Assembly: GCA_934621605.1 (NCBI GenBank)
Contig: CAKTUZ010000003.1
Location: 74,551 to 138,550, forward strand
From: an uncultured bacterium
GTDB lineage: Bacteria; Vulcanimicrobiota; Xenobia; Xenobiales; Xenobiaceae
Direction: 5' to 3'
Length of the DNA: 64,000 nucleotides
Shown: positions 25,907-33,878 of the stretch, in pieces
How the letters are laid out: the number at the start of each line of letters is the position of its first letter
Numbering within the stretch: the stretch's first letter is position 1
Position numbers and translations under genes: made by a program
The notes under the pieces: model-generated
What the model was told of the DNA's origin: nothing
The model's input: the letters and a program-made list of their open reading frames with translations, nothing else
Database searches by the model: none

Positions 25907-26995
25907 CTAACAGAAATGGCGTCCAAGCTGAGGGCCGCGCTGCTGCTGGTAATGTGAGCCCAAACCGGATCCATAAATTTTTTCGGGCTTCTTTAACAGA
26001 TACTCAAAAGCCATTTTACAAATAGGCTGAGCATGACGGAATAATACATCCTCATGAACATCAAGCTCCAAAACAGCAGGAGTACCTTTTAAATGTCCAT
26101 TTTCGCCATACCCGAAGCCAGGATCAAAAAATCCAGCATAATGGGATCGATATTCACCTGAATGAATATCATAAGCGACCATTTCTACAGCCAAATCAGG
26201 GGGAACGCGCAAAAATTCCTTAGTAGACAAAATGTAAAATTCGCCGCGTTTTAAAAGAACTTCTCCATTCTTAGCCCTAATAGGCTCGAAGTAATGGCTA
26301 CCCTTCTGAGGAGTAGTAGTACATAAATCTACGGGCTCACTGCAAGGAATCGCTTTGTAACCGACAATATCTTGTTGCAAATCGATAGTCAGAAGCAACC
26401 CGTTGTCGATAAGAGCCTCTTCGCGTTGACCTTCACCATCGTATACCAAACCGGTCTCTTGGTGGAGCATTTCCAACTCAAAGTCCAAAAGATGATTATC
26501 TCCGCAGATTAAACGAGCTTGATTGAGTGTATTGCCTTCACAAACTTTTATAGACCAAGAACGCGGAGTGATCATAGCATAAATTTTTCCACAATATCCG
26601 GGAGGGATCTTATCAAAACGAGATACACCATCAGCCAAAATACGCGTCCAAACATTCATGCGTCCGGTGGTACTTTTATTATTAGCATAAGCATGAACGG
26701 AGTTGGGCAAATTGAAGCGTTCTTCAATTTCCACAACATAAGTGCACCCTTCTTGCAATACCACAGGACAACTCAAATCGAGATTTTCCAAAGCATTATT
26801 GAGTAGCAAATCGGAAACAGGTTCTCCCTGACGAGGCAAAAAAGCAGCTTCTACGCGCCAGCCTTTTCTGCCCAAGCGCAAGTCCAAACTAGCCGGCTGG
26901 ATATTTCCGACCGGAACAGGATTAGAGCAAATAATGCGCTGACTACGTATCAGCTCTTCAATAAGTTGACAAGGTAAAGCCCCACTCTGACGCAT
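25907..26995 (-). CDS. dcd: 2'-deoxycytidine 5'-triphosphate deaminase, long form
   Basis: A 362-residue protein with AAGGAGA upstream of its ATG. It has two dUTPase-fold halves. The first half has IQPASLDLRLGRKGWRV and NNKSTTGRMNVWTRILADG, and the second half has FFDPGFGYGENG and HAQPICKMAFEYLL. Common Dcd proteins have about 170-195 residues. The double-length form is known from alphaproteobacteria and others. The product would feed dUTP/dTTP synthesis. Twelve bases separate it from rodA. Confidence 0.85.
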   Translation of the reverse strand: MRQSGALPCQLIEELIRSQRIICSNPVPVGNIQPASLDLRLGRKGWRVEAAFLPRQGEPVSDLLLNNALENLDLSCPVVLQEGCTYVVEIEERFNLPNSVHAYANNKSTTGRMNVWTRILADGVSRFDKIPPGYCGKIYAMITPRSWSIKVCEGNTLNQARLICGDNHLLDFELEMLHQETGLVYDGEGQREEALIDNGLLLTIDLQQDIVGYKAIPCSEPVDLCTTTPQKGSHYFEPIRAKNGEVLLKRGEFYILSTKEFLRVPPDLAVEMVAYDIHSGEYRSHYAGFFDPGFGYGENGHLKGTPAVLELDVHEDVLFRHAQPICKMAFEYLLKKPEKIYGSGLGSHYQQQRGPQLGRHFC

Positions 26996-27133
26996 TTTCT
27001 ATGAATCTCCTTTTTCAGTTGTGCAAAAACCGTTTCCGACCGGACATTCGCAAAAGACGGTTACACTATTCTCCCACAGCCAAAGATCGAGAAGCTTACA
27101 TCGACTCGATATTTTTAGGCCTCACCTACCAAA

Positions 27134-27166
27134 GAGGCCCGAACAAAAATTTATGCTCGGGCCCTC
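27134..27166. terminator. GC-rich hairpin after the small gene at 27208
   Basis: GAGGCCCGAAC and GCTCGGGCCCTC pair over about nine bases with one mismatch and a 10-base AT loop. The U-tract is weak on both strands. It may end the gene at 27208-27492, and dcd begins about 140 bases further on. Confidence 0.45.
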
Positions 27167-27207
27167 ATTTAAAACCGACAGACAAATACTAAAAATGAAA
27201 CAAAAAC

Positions 27208-27492
27208 TTATTTCTGTGTGGACTTCTGACGCCAGCGGCAATACTCGAGATCAGTATCGATATACTCGACGGCAGCTTCGATAACAGCTTCAGTCTTTAT
27301 ATCATTGTGGCTGATAATCCCCATAGCAAAGAGAGCAGAAACATCCTGAGTATCCTTATTTTCTTCCACAAAACGCTTATAATCGGCATACATACCTTTT
27401 AAAATCTCGCGTTCGGCCTCAGGAGCAGCCTTCATAGCCAAGCCTAACTTATCGGCAGCAGCGTTCAATTTAGCTTCAAATTCATTTTCCAT
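27208..27492 (-). CDS. Small alpha-helical unknown protein
   Basis: An ATG at 27492 with GGAGG 7 bases upstream gives 94 residues. It is acidic, helical and soluble: EFEAKLNAAADKLGLAMKAAPEAEREILKGMYADYKRFVEE, then ALFAMGIISHNDI. No Cys, no membrane segment and no known motif. The strong ribosome site argues that it is real. It sits after truA in the same direction. Confidence 0.7.
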   Translation of the reverse strand: MENEFEAKLNAAADKLGLAMKAAPEAEREILKGMYADYKRFVEENKDTQDVSALFAMGIISHNDIKTEAVIEAAVEYIDTDLEYCRWRQKSTQK

Positions 27493-27533
27493 AGTGGGGC
27501 CTCCTACACGCATATTGACACTCCGTAGAGTTT

Positions 27534-28352
27534 CTAAATATTGTCACTGTGATCCTGCGCATACATAACAGATTTAAGATACAGGCCGCCAGGATGAGCA
27601 GGAGGAGCACAATAACGCGGATCGGCCCTTTCCAATATTTCCTTAATTTTTTCCGGTTTCCACAATCCAATCCCCACTTTTATAAGCGAGCCGCAAATCA
27701 TACGCACCATGCGACGCAAAAAAGCATTCGCCTCTATATTTAAAACTATCAAGTTACCAATATTGGCAAAAGGCCCCGGCCCAGTGACACAAGTTTCACT
27801 GAGCGTTATTCTATTCATGCGCCTAACGGTAGGATCGCCTTTGGGCACTTGAGAGCCAAATGTAGCAAAATCATGGCTGCCGATAAGATACTGCGCAGCT
27901 CGACGCATAAGTTCTAAATCTAATTTTTGCTTAACATAGAGAATGCGATCTCGGAAAAAAGGATCTACCTCGGAGCCATCCTTTATTAAATATTCATATT
28001 CTCTCGCTCCAGCCGTAAAGCGAGCATGAAAAGAACCAGTTTCCTTACTTACGCTGAGTACTTTAATCGTATTCGGCAACAGAGAATTCAAAGCGTTAAA
28101 AAGAACCTGCTCAGAACGATCGACATCAGTACGGAAAGAAAATACCTGTCCTAAAGCATGAACGCCCGCATCAGTACGTCCAGCCACTCTAATGGAAATA
28201 GGCCGAGCAAAAACAAAAAATAACTTTTCTTCTAAAGTATCCTGAATAGTCGGTAACTCTTTGGCATTAGCCTGACTTTGAAAGCCGACAAAAGCCGTAC
28301 CATCATAGGCAATAGTAACTTTATAAACAATATTTCTGCAATTTTCTTCCAT
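27534..28352 (-). CDS. truA: tRNA pseudouridine(38-40) synthase TruA
   Basis: A 272-residue protein whose ATG shares one base with the ecfT stop (TGATG). Signatures: YDGTAFVGFQSQ, RVAGRTDAGVHALGQVFSF (catalytic Asp), FHARFTAGAREYEYLI, and FLRRMVRMICGSLIKVG near the C-terminus. It converts uridines 38-40 of the anticodon arm to pseudouridine. Position after ecfT is conserved in many bacteria. Confidence 0.95.
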   Translation of the reverse strand: MEENCRNIVYKVTIAYDGTAFVGFQSQANAKELPTIQDTLEEKLFFVFARPISIRVAGRTDAGVHALGQVFSFRTDVDRSEQVLFNALNSLLPNTIKVLSVSKETGSFHARFTAGAREYEYLIKDGSEVDPFFRDRILYVKQKLDLELMRRAAQYLIGSHDFATFGSQVPKGDPTVRRMNRITLSETCVTGPGPFANIGNLIVLNIEANAFLRRMVRMICGSLIKVGIGLWKPEKIKEILERADPRYCAPPAHPGGLYLKSVMYAQDHSDNI

Positions 28353-29140
28353 CAAAATACAACTTCCAAGCCTTTAAGCAAGATAAAAAAGGCTATTACC
28401 GCAGCTACAGCAGTCACATCATTGACGCCGAAATTAAGCTCACGCAAACGAGTACGCCCTTGCCCTCCCCTATAGCAACGAGCTTCCATAGCCCAAGCCA
28501 AATCTTCAGCATGACGAAAAGCACTCACAAACAACGGAATCATAATAGGCATAATCGATCGCAATCTCTGTATAATATTGCCACGATCCAAAGCAGCCCC
28601 TCGGGCCAGTTGCACTTTAACTATTGTTTCCGTTTCCTGAGCTAAGGTAGGCACAAACCGTAAAGCTATAGTAGAAACCATAGCCAATTCATGGGCAGGA
28701 ACTCCCAAGCGGCGCCAAGGCGACAACAATCTTTCCATCCCATCAGTAAGCAATATAGGAGATGTCGTCAAAGACAAAAGAGAAGTAAGCAAAACTAAAA
28801 GAACTAAACGCAATCCCATAGCTGTGCCGCGCTCAACTCCCTCACAAGTTATATGCCAACTCCCCCAGGAACAAATAGCTTCTCCCGGCACCAAAAACAT
28901 ATTAAAAATAAGCGAAAAAAAAGCGAACAGCCACACAAAACGTAGCCCACGCAACATAAAACCAGCCTTAAGATCTGCCAAAACTCCCAGTAAAAAAGCG
29001 GCTAGACCGGCAATTAAAAGTTCAATCGGACTGTCAAGCAAAAAAATTGCCACCATGGCCAAACCTACTATGCTCAATTTCGTTCTTGGATCCAGTTTAT
29101 GCAAAAAACTATTTCCCGGCACATATTGTCCTAAAGTCAA
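28352..29140 (-). CDS. ecfT: Energy-coupling factor transporter transmembrane protein EcfT
   Basis: A 262-residue membrane protein with about five helices. The N-terminus LGQYVPGNSFLHKLDPRTKL is typical. The coupling-helix motif ARGAALDRG and AMEARCYRGGQGRTR match EcfT/CbiQ. It joins the two ATPases EcfA1 (36987) and EcfA2 (34755) into the vitamin-uptake module. The TTG at 29140 keeps the family N-terminus. An AGAGGTG site lies about 20 bases before it, so a rarer start (ATC or ATT) cannot be excluded. It is unusually far from both ATPase genes. Confidence 0.9.
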   Translation of the reverse strand: MTLGQYVPGNSFLHKLDPRTKLSIVGLAMVAIFLLDSPIELLIAGLAAFLLGVLADLKAGFMLRGLRFVWLFAFFSLIFNMFLVPGEAICSWGSWHITCEGVERGTAMGLRLVLLVLLTSLLSLTTSPILLTDGMERLLSPWRRLGVPAHELAMVSTIALRFVPTLAQETETIVKVQLARGAALDRGNIIQRLRSIMPIMIPLFVSAFRHAEDLAWAMEARCYRGGQGRTRLRELNFGVNDVTAVAAVIAFFILLKGLEVVF

Positions 29141-29198
29141 ATTGCTGAGAATTCTGATATTACACCTCTGATAAAAAAATCGCCCCCCAATTTAAAGC

Positions 29199-30020
29199 TT
29201 AAATTTTAGCCAATTGCTGACTCTTTTCGTAACAAGCCTCAGCCGCTTCATCAATAACGGTTCTAAAAGCTCCCTTTTCTAGAGCGCTCACTGCCGCTGC
29301 CGTAGTTCCACCCGGCGTAGTTACTTTATAGCGAAGCTCGTTAAATGATTCTTGGCTCTCTGCCGCCAAATTGGCCGCTCCGCGTACCATACCCAAAGTC
29401 AACTTAGCCGCCTGTTGACGAGTTAAGCCTAAACGCACTCCAGCATCAGTTAAAGCTTCCATAAAAAGATACTGATAAGCCGGGCCAGATCCTGAAATAG
29501 CAGTACCAACATCGATTAAATGATCATTAGCTACATAAATGGCTTCGCCTATAGAATTTAAAACCTGCTCAGCTTCCCTACGGCCTACTCCATCAAGTCC
29601 AACTGGAGCAGTCCAAACCGTGGCGGCCTGAGAAATTTGAGCAGCCAAATTGGGCATAGCCCGTACCACACGCTTATGTTTAAACATCTCTGTAAGTTGA
29701 GTGGTAGTTACTCCGGCAACAATACTAATAATCAACTGTTCTTTAGTTAATTTACCACCCAAATATTCGGCAACAGCAGGCACAATATGCGGCTTAACGG
29801 CAATAATAATTAATTTGCTGTTGAGAGCAGCTTGAGGAATATCTTCACAAACCTCCACCTGATAAGTTTTCTTTATTTTCTCTGCAGTTGTGGCATTAGC
29901 TTCGGCAACAATTAAATCGTCAGCGGCAAAAGTCCCCTTAGACAAAAGCGATTTAACAATCGCTTCGCCCATTTTACCACATCCTACAATACAAGCTTTA
30001 AAAGCAAAAATTTCTTCCAT
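29199..30020 (-). CDS. proC: Pyrroline-5-carboxylate reductase
   Basis: A 273-residue protein with AAGG upstream of its ATG. The NAD(P)H loop is VGCGKMGEAIV at residues 12-22. The C-terminal signature AISGSGPAYQYLFMEALTDAGVRLGLTRQQA and VTTPGGTTAAAVSAL are standard. It makes proline from pyrroline-5-carboxylate. It lies between the glycine-zipper cassette and ecfT, where such a gene is not expected. Confidence 0.95.
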   Translation of the reverse strand: MEEIFAFKACIVGCGKMGEAIVKSLLSKGTFAADDLIVAEANATTAEKIKKTYQVEVCEDIPQAALNSKLIIIAVKPHIVPAVAEYLGGKLTKEQLIISIVAGVTTTQLTEMFKHKRVVRAMPNLAAQISQAATVWTAPVGLDGVGRREAEQVLNSIGEAIYVANDHLIDVGTAISGSGPAYQYLFMEALTDAGVRLGLTRQQAAKLTLGMVRGAANLAAESQESFNELRYKVTTPGGTTAAAVSALEKGAFRTVIDEAAEACYEKSQQLAKI

Positions 30021-30152
30021 ATTATAAAAACCTTACCATTTTAAATAGCCAATAAAACTTACTTGCGCCAACCATAAAAAAAGCCCCCCAGGCAAGCGCT
30101 TCCGTGTTTAGTGAATATCAGCCGCAAACCTGCTAAAACAAATTAGTAACAA

Positions 30153-30208
30153 ACAAAAAAAAAGAACCCCAGCCTGCACAGAAAATATTTTTCTGCCGCT
30201 GGGGTTCT
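30153..30208 (-). terminator. Intrinsic terminator after the RTX-like glycine-zipper gene
   Basis: AGAACCCCAGC and GCTGGGGTTCT form a perfect 11-bp stem. The minus strand then runs into about nine U. It separates the glycine-zipper cassette from proC. A second weaker hairpin with U7 (about 30078-30103) lies closer to proC. The rest of the 304-base gap (30021-30324) is AT-rich with no gene seen. Confidence 0.85.
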
Positions 30209-30324
30209 GCATCATATAACTACAAGTCAAACAGCAAGCTATTCACACCCGAAACTTAACAGCTAACTAATAGTTTTGATGGCACTTACCTTGCAGTTCC
30301 GTTAAGATACTGAACTTGAGCATC

Positions 30325-31830
30325 TTAGTAACCACCGAGGTTATTAGAGAAGAAATTGGAGTAATCGTAGGTAGGCATATACATCTGCTGGCCCTGCTGC
30401 ATTTGCATCATGGCATAAATCATCTGAGCATTTTGGAAATCATTAGCAGTCATCTGAGCGATAGAAGCAGCGGTACTGAGTACTCCGCCACCGGTATAAC
30501 CGGTCTGAATGCCACCGAAATTACCATAGTTGCCATAAGCGCGATTCATTTGAGCCATAGCATCTTTAAACTCGAACAGACCGGCAGGAACAGCCTGGAA
30601 CTCGCCACCGTAATTGGCAGCGGAGAAGATAGGCTCACCATTCTGACCCTGGACGCTGAACTCGTTAATATTATCGACAGTAACTGTGGTTCCCTTACCG
30701 TCACCCTGCTTGTAAAGGACATTTCCATCCTTGTCTACTACGGTGACATTGTCTCCGGGCTTCACCTGGAGAGTGAAACGATCATTTCCTTCACCGCCGT
30801 TGACACTGACCTTATCTTTGCCTCCATCTACGACGTACTTAATCTTATCATCGCCTTCACCGGCATTCAAAATCACACGATCATTGCCTTTACCGCCGGT
30901 AGCGATAATTTCGTCATTGCCTTTGCCGCCATTGACTACAATATGGTCATTACCAGAACCGCCATCAACGAGAATGCGATCATTACCCTCGCCGCCATTG
31001 ACGCGAATGGTATCTTTACCGGAGCCACCATCAGCTACGATAATATCATCGCCCTTACCGCCATTGATACGGATATTGTCTTTGCCGCTACCGCCATTAA
31101 CACGAATAGCATCGTTGCCGCTACCACCATCGACGCGGACTCTATCATTACCCTTGCCACCATTGACGAGCACTTGGTCGTTGCCGCTACCGCCACTAAC
31201 GCGGATATTATCTTTACCGGTACCGCCATTTACATTGATACGATCATTGCCGCCACCACCGTAAGCGCGGAGAGTATCATTACCACGACCGCCGTTCATA
31301 TTGATGATATCACTCTTACTGCCGCCAATACGAGTAGCAGTATCACCAAAAAGGCCACCGTTGAAATTCAGAATTTTGCCACCTACTTCAAGACCGCCTT
31401 GCAGTACAAAGGGACTGAGTTGCCCGGCTAAACCGCCCATATAGCAACCACCATTGCCAGCAGCAATATTATTAAGAGCCTCATTATTAGAGCCTACGCT
31501 ACCACCGATTTTAGAGCCAATCATAGCACCGAGGCCAGCGCCAATAGGACCGCCCAAAGCAGCTCCAACCACACCGCCGGCTACACCGCCACCGATCTTA
31601 CCGCCATTTTCAGTAGAGAGAACTTTTTCAGCACCTTTAGCAGCCGCTACACCAGCACCGGCACCTACGACAGCACCAATCGGGCCGCCTACACAAAAAC
31701 CGGCCACACCACCGATAATACCACCGGCTATTTTACCAAATAACGATTTTTTATCTTGCTGTTCTTGAGCTTTTTGCTGCTGAGTAGCAATCGTTTGAGC
31801 GATAGAAGCTGATGTACTTAAAACTCCCAT
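30325..31830 (-). CDS. Glycine-zipper protein with 11-residue RTX-like repeats
   Basis: A 501-residue protein with GGAGGT before its ATG. Residues 1-28 are polar and Gln-rich. Residues about 29-115 are a glycine-zipper region (KIAGGIIGGVAGFCVGGPIGAVVGAG...) shared with three neighbours. From about 167 to 355 come 17 GGxGxDxIxV repeats, mostly 11 residues long, with Asp at the positions that bind calcium in RTX repeats. The C-terminal region has a second copy of the N-terminal segment (GVLSTAASIAQMTAN near residue 450). No signal peptide or type I secretion gene is visible. It probably forms or inserts into a membrane or surface assembly (inference). Function unknown. Confidence 0.85.
   Translation of the reverse strand: MGVLSTSASIAQTIATQQQKAQEQQDKKSLFGKIAGGIIGGVAGFCVGGPIGAVVGAGAGVAAAKGAEKVLSTENGGKIGGGVAGGVVGAALGGPIGAGLGAMIGSKIGGSVGSNNEALNNIAAGNGGCYMGGLAGQLSPFVLQGGLEVGGKILNFNGGLFGDTATRIGGSKSDIINMNGGRGNDTLRAYGGGGNDRINVNGGTGKDNIRVSGGSGNDQVLVNGGKGNDRVRVDGGSGNDAIRVNGGSGKDNIRINGGKGDDIIVADGGSGKDTIRVNGGEGNDRILVDGGSGNDHIVVNGGKGNDEIIATGGKGNDRVILNAGEGDDKIKYVVDGGKDKVSVNGGEGNDRFTLQVKPGDNVTVVDKDGNVLYKQGDGKGTTVTVDNINEFSVQGQNGEPIFSAANYGGEFQAVPAGLFEFKDAMAQMNRAYGNYGNFGGIQTGYTGGGVLSTAASIAQMTANDFQNAQMIYAMMQMQQGQQMYMPTYDYSNFFSNNLGGY
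30776..31326 (-). repeat. RTX-like repeat array, 33-bp (11-residue) period
   Basis: About 550 bp of diverged tandem units encode GGSGNDxIRVN-type motifs. Fourteen successive units have 11 residues. The last three are irregular (13, 9 and 8 or more). Canonical RTX units are nine residues, so the period is atypical. Confidence 0.85.
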
Positions 31831-31835
31831 GATAT

Positions 31836-31860
31836 ACCTCCGATTTTCGGTTCCATTATA
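31836..31860 (-). promoter_or_regulatory. Promoter -10 and leader of the RTX-like glycine-zipper gene
   Basis: TATAAT (31855-31860 on the minus strand) is followed by a short leader with ACCGAAAATCGGAGGT, in which CCGA/TCGG can pair and overlap the ribosome site. The same layout, with TATAAT 25 bases before the ATG, precedes the gene at 32069. No good -35 was seen. Confidence 0.55.
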
Positions 31861-31983
31861 TTAGCTGAACCAAAATTTTATTTTATTTTTACCTACCCCA
31901 TTTATCACACACTTTGAGGAGAAGTAAAGACAATTCAACAGAAAAAAGATATTAATTTTATCCACTGCTCCAGGGAATCGTTA

Positions 31984-32030
31984 CAAAAAAAATACGACTT
32001 CCCATCGCAGCTATACCGACAGGGAGTCGT
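31984..32030 (-). terminator. Intrinsic terminator after the glycine-zipper gene at 32069
   Basis: ACGACTTCCC and GGGAGTCGT pair over nine bases with one bulge. The minus strand then has eight U. Confidence 0.8.
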
Positions 32031-32068
32031 CTCTTAAGTGAACTTTTTATTTATGGCAAAACCCCAAG

Positions 32069-32875
32069 CTACTTGGCAGCGATACCACCCATGAAGGAAG
32101 TCATACCTTTGAAATATTGAGCACTATTAGTATTAAAAGCCTGCATCAAACCATCGGTACCACCGCAAAGAGCAGCTACACCACCCAAAGCACCGCCGTA
32201 AGCACCAAGATAACTGCCCATCATCTTCTGAGCCAATCCCATAATCTGAGCCTGAGTCTCGGGACTATTCATGTTCTTTATATAATCCTGAGTGCTCAAA
32301 CCGGTCAGGTTCTTAGATGAAGTACCCAAAGAAGTAGAGAAGTCGTAACCGTTATTGCTGTAGTTGTAGAGACCGTTGGTGCCGATACCGGTCAAAGCGC
32401 TATTGCCCATACCGAAACCGCCGAGACCCAAACCGGAACTGGTCATACCTCCAAGGCCACCCATCATGGAAGGATACATCATGTAGGGGGGCATCATATA
32501 ACCATACTGAGCGAGAGCATTCTGCTGTTCGTTCTTTTCGCCAATTTTACCACCGATTAAGGTACCGATAGCACCGCCAGCCAAAGTGCCGACAGGACCA
32601 AAAGCACTACCTACCAAACCGCCTACAACAGCGCCACCAACGTGACCGCCTTTTTCACTAGAGAAGACAGCCTCAGCGCCTTTGGCTGTAGCAACACCGG
32701 CACCGGCACCGATTACGGCACCAATAGGACCACCTACACAGAAACCAGCGACTCCACCAAGAAGTCCACCGGCGATTTTACCGAGCAAAGATTTTTTCTC
32801 TTGCTGCTCTTGAGCTTGCTGAATGTGATTAGATTGCAACTGATACATAGAATTAGCAACAGATAAAGCTCCCAT
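32069..32875 (-). CDS. Glycine-zipper protein, paralog 2
   Basis: The ATG at 32875 has GGAGGT upstream and gives 268 residues; the open frame extends 11 codons further without a site. A polar, Gln-rich N-terminus (QQAQEQQEKKSLLGK) leads into the shared glycine-zipper region (about residues 27-105). A Gly/Met/Tyr-rich middle follows. The C-terminal part (SSGLGLGG..., SALTGIGTNGLYNYS, IMGLAQKMMGSYL, GGTDGLMQ) closely matches the protein at 33879. No signal peptide. Function unknown. Confidence 0.8.
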   Translation of the reverse strand: MGALSVANSMYQLQSNHIQQAQEQQEKKSLLGKIAGGLLGGVAGFCVGGPIGAVIGAGAGVATAKGAEAVFSSEKGGHVGGAVVGGLVGSAFGPVGTLAGGAIGTLIGGKIGEKNEQQNALAQYGYMMPPYMMYPSMMGGLGGMTSSGLGLGGFGMGNSALTGIGTNGLYNYSNNGYDFSTSLGTSSKNLTGLSTQDYIKNMNSPETQAQIMGLAQKMMGSYLGAYGGALGGVAALCGGTDGLMQAFNTNSAQYFKGMTSFMGGIAAK

Positions 32876-32879
32876 AACA

Positions 32880-32905
32880 AACCTCCAATTTTCGGTCTCA
32901 TTATA
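32880..32905 (-). promoter_or_regulatory. Promoter -10 and leader of the gene at 32069
   Basis: TATAAT (32900-32905) lies 25 bases before the ATG. The leader ACCGAAAATTGGAGGT matches the leader of the gene at 30325. The rest of the gap to 33194 (about 290 bases) is AT-rich, with a terminator near 33120-33160. Confidence 0.5.
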
Positions 32906-33119
32906 CAAACTATAACCGAAATTTTATTCTGTTTTTATCTAAACTCTTTATCACACGTTTTAAACGAAAGTAAAGCTTTTTTATGTTTTATTTTTCTCCC
33001 ATTTTTTATAGTCATTAGCTCACCAGCCTATTCAAATTCCATAGACAGTTTTTTTTAAAATCACATTTTCATTTTTTAGATCTAAAGAAAAAAAAATAAA
33101 TGCGGCCCATTTTCTAAGT

Positions 33120-33160
33120 AAAAAAGAAAAATGCGCCCAACCCCAAAAGGCAGAACGCAC
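33120..33160 (-). terminator. Probable terminator after the gene at 33195
   Basis: On the minus strand GTGCG and CGCAT pair, followed by five U, a C and more U. The stem is short and the call tentative. Confidence 0.4.
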
Positions 33161-33194
33161 TCTATACTACAAAAAAATTATATAATTCTAAAGA

Positions 33195-33692
33195 CTAGAA
33201 ACCCAAACCGCCATTCATATACTGGGCAGCATAAGTGCTCTGGTAGTAGTTGGCCATGTTGGCACCAGCTTGCTGATACTGAGTCATCATTTGCTGAGTA
33301 AGTTGCTGAGTTCTCTTCTGCTCAGAGTGATTGCCAATGGCACGACCGAGCAAACCACCGATAGCGCCACCGATCTTGGCACCGATCAAAGTTCCGGCCG
33401 GCCCAAAGATGGTACCGATAGCAGCTCCGGCTACACCGCCGACTACACCACCGCCAATAGTTCCACCCAACTGGCTAGAGAAAGTTTTCTGTACGCCAGT
33501 ACCAGCAGCAGCACCCACACCAGCACCGACCACAGCGCCGACGGGACCGCCCACGCAGAAACCACCGACAGCGCCGACTATTCCACCCAAAATTTTACCA
33601 GCAGTGGTGCTAGTCTTGGGCTGCTCTACAGGAGCAGCACCGAACTGACCGTAAAGATTATTAGTATAATTCAAAGTGCTCGCTAAACTCAT
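33195..33692 (-). CDS. Glycine-zipper protein, short paralog 3
   Basis: A 165-residue protein with GGAGGAG before its ATG. The N-terminus (MSLASTLNYTNNLYGQFG) is followed by a KTSTTAGKILGG linker and the conserved glycine-zipper region (about residues 33-120). The region then has an extra GxxxG run, GRAIGNHSEQKR, and ends with a Gln/Tyr-rich tail (QQLTQQMMTQYQQAG). It lacks the long C-terminal domain of paralogs 2 and 4. No signal peptide. Function unknown. Confidence 0.8.
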   Translation of the reverse strand: MSLASTLNYTNNLYGQFGAAPVEQPKTSTTAGKILGGIVGAVGGFCVGGPVGAVVGAGVGAAAGTGVQKTFSSQLGGTIGGGVVGGVAGAAIGTIFGPAGTLIGAKIGGAIGGLLGRAIGNHSEQKRTQQLTQQMMTQYQQAGANMANYYQSTYAAQYMNGGLGF

Positions 33693-33791
33693 TATACTCC
33701 TCCATTTTTCAGCTCATATACGAAACCGAAAACATTATATAATTAGGCACTGTTTTTATAACGCACAATTAAGTAAAAGTTAAGTGCTTTT

Positions 33792-33849
33792 CAAAAAAAA
33801 ACAAATAAAAAAGTCTCGGCGACATCTATAAAGCGGCCACACGAGACTT
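33792..33849 (-). terminator. Intrinsic terminator after the gene at 33879
   Basis: AAGTCTCG and CGAGACTT form a perfect 8-bp stem. The minus strand then continues into U-rich sequence with a run of nine U. Confidence 0.75.
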
Positions 33850-33878
33850 AAGACTAACCGTTCAGTCAATATCCAAAA

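Noticed and set aside
30776..31326. Possible CRISPR array
   Set aside because: Units are diverged coding repeats without spacers, and translate as regular GGxGxD motifs.
30316..31431. Plus-strand 371-codon open frame opposite the RTX-like repeats
   Set aside because: It mirrors the repeat codons of the minus-strand gene, has no ribosome site, and yields low-complexity sequence.
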